DNA from: an uncultured Oxalobacteraceae bacterium
GTDB lineage: Bacteria; Pseudomonadota; Gammaproteobacteria; Burkholderiales; Burkholderiaceae
Assembly (NCBI GenBank): GCA_946479705.1
Contig: CAMLHI010000193.1
Span: 1-5,162, forward strand
Length of the DNA stretch: 5,162 bases
Direction: 5' to 3'
Positions 5,008 to 5,162 of this stretch are shown one piece after another (the first letter of the stretch is position 1; each line of letters starts with the position of its first letter). The notes under the pieces were generated by a model, which was not told the origin of the DNA, did no database searches, and worked only from the letters and a program-made list of their open reading frames with translations. A program made the position numbers and the translations under genes.

Positions 5008-5162
5008 TCGTCTCCCAGGTAAGCGGCGATCACTTTCGGATCGTTGGATACGGCGGCGGGGGTGCCGCTGGCGATTTTCTTGCCGTAGTCGAGCACCACG
5101 ATGGCGTCGGCGATCGGCATGATGCCTTCGAGCACGTGCTCGACGATCAGGCAGGAAATGCC
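5004..5162 (-). CDS. livG: LivG-like ABC importer ATPase, C-terminal end only
   Basis: The last 52 codons of a minus-strand gene enter from the right edge and stop at TGA (5004-5006). The residues read SCLIVEH near the edge, which holds the H-loop His, then ADAIVVLDYGKKIASGTP and NDPKVIAAYLGDE. This is the end expected of LivG-type ATPases (VLDYGK, I-A-x-G-TP, AYLG). Its stop overlaps the first ATG of the next gene, implying translational coupling and a shared transcript with the livF-like gene. Walker A and the signature lie outside the window. The permeases and the periplasmic binding protein, expected in the same operon, are presumably farther right. Confidence 0.88.
   Translation of the reverse strand, partial: GISCLIVEHVLEGIMPIADAIVVLDYGKKIASGTPAAVSNDPKVIAAYLGDE

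Noticed and set aside
4396..5022. Plus-strand frame of 208 codons opposite the livF-like gene
   Set aside because: It is antisense to an intact ABC ATPase with all its motifs; Gln/His/Ala-rich shadow composition.

Overview
The window is strongly GC-rich with dense coding, and five genes can be read. The classical porin with a cleavable signal peptide and a C-terminal Phe, the Liv-type ABC ATPases and the OmpR-type regulator together point to a Gram-negative betaproteobacterium of the Burkholderiales, most likely Oxalobacteraceae (Massilia/Duganella/Janthinobacterium-like). That placement is inferred from protein style, not from a marker gene.

Layout: the left end carries the 3' part of one plus-strand gene, a metal-dependent amidohydrolase-family protein with an unusual Lys/Ala-rich, internally repeated tail. 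It converges at about 1398-1445, with a GC hairpin between, on a run of minus-strand genes that fills the rest of the window. Read in their own direction (right to left) these are: the end of a LivG-like ABC ATPase; a LivF-like ABC ATPase coupled to it by an ATGA overlap; a MarR-like winged-helix regulator; a 16-strand-type general porin; and an OmpR/PhoB-type response regulator whose receiver domain has lost several canonical residues.

How the genes may work together: LivG and LivF are the two cytoplasmic ATPases of a branched-chain amino acid/amide-type (HAAT) importer whose permeases and binding protein must lie beyond the right edge. The porin could supply outer-membrane entry. The MarR-like regulator lies between importer and porin, and inverted repeats sit both at its own likely promoter and at the porin's likely promoter. 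A regulated uptake module is therefore possible, but the substrate cannot be told from this sequence and the regulatory links are inference.

The non-coding stretches (3276-3562 and 4118-4299) are not empty. The first holds an AT-rich island with an extended -10 promoter candidate, a dyad and several stem-loops. The second holds a 16-bp palindrome, a terminator-like hairpin, a weak promoter candidate and a perfect 6-6-6 dyad. No RNA gene, insertion sequence, CRISPR array or phage feature was seen. The window looks mostly like ordinary chromosome; the best leads are the degenerate receiver, the repeated enzyme tail and the operator-like dyads.
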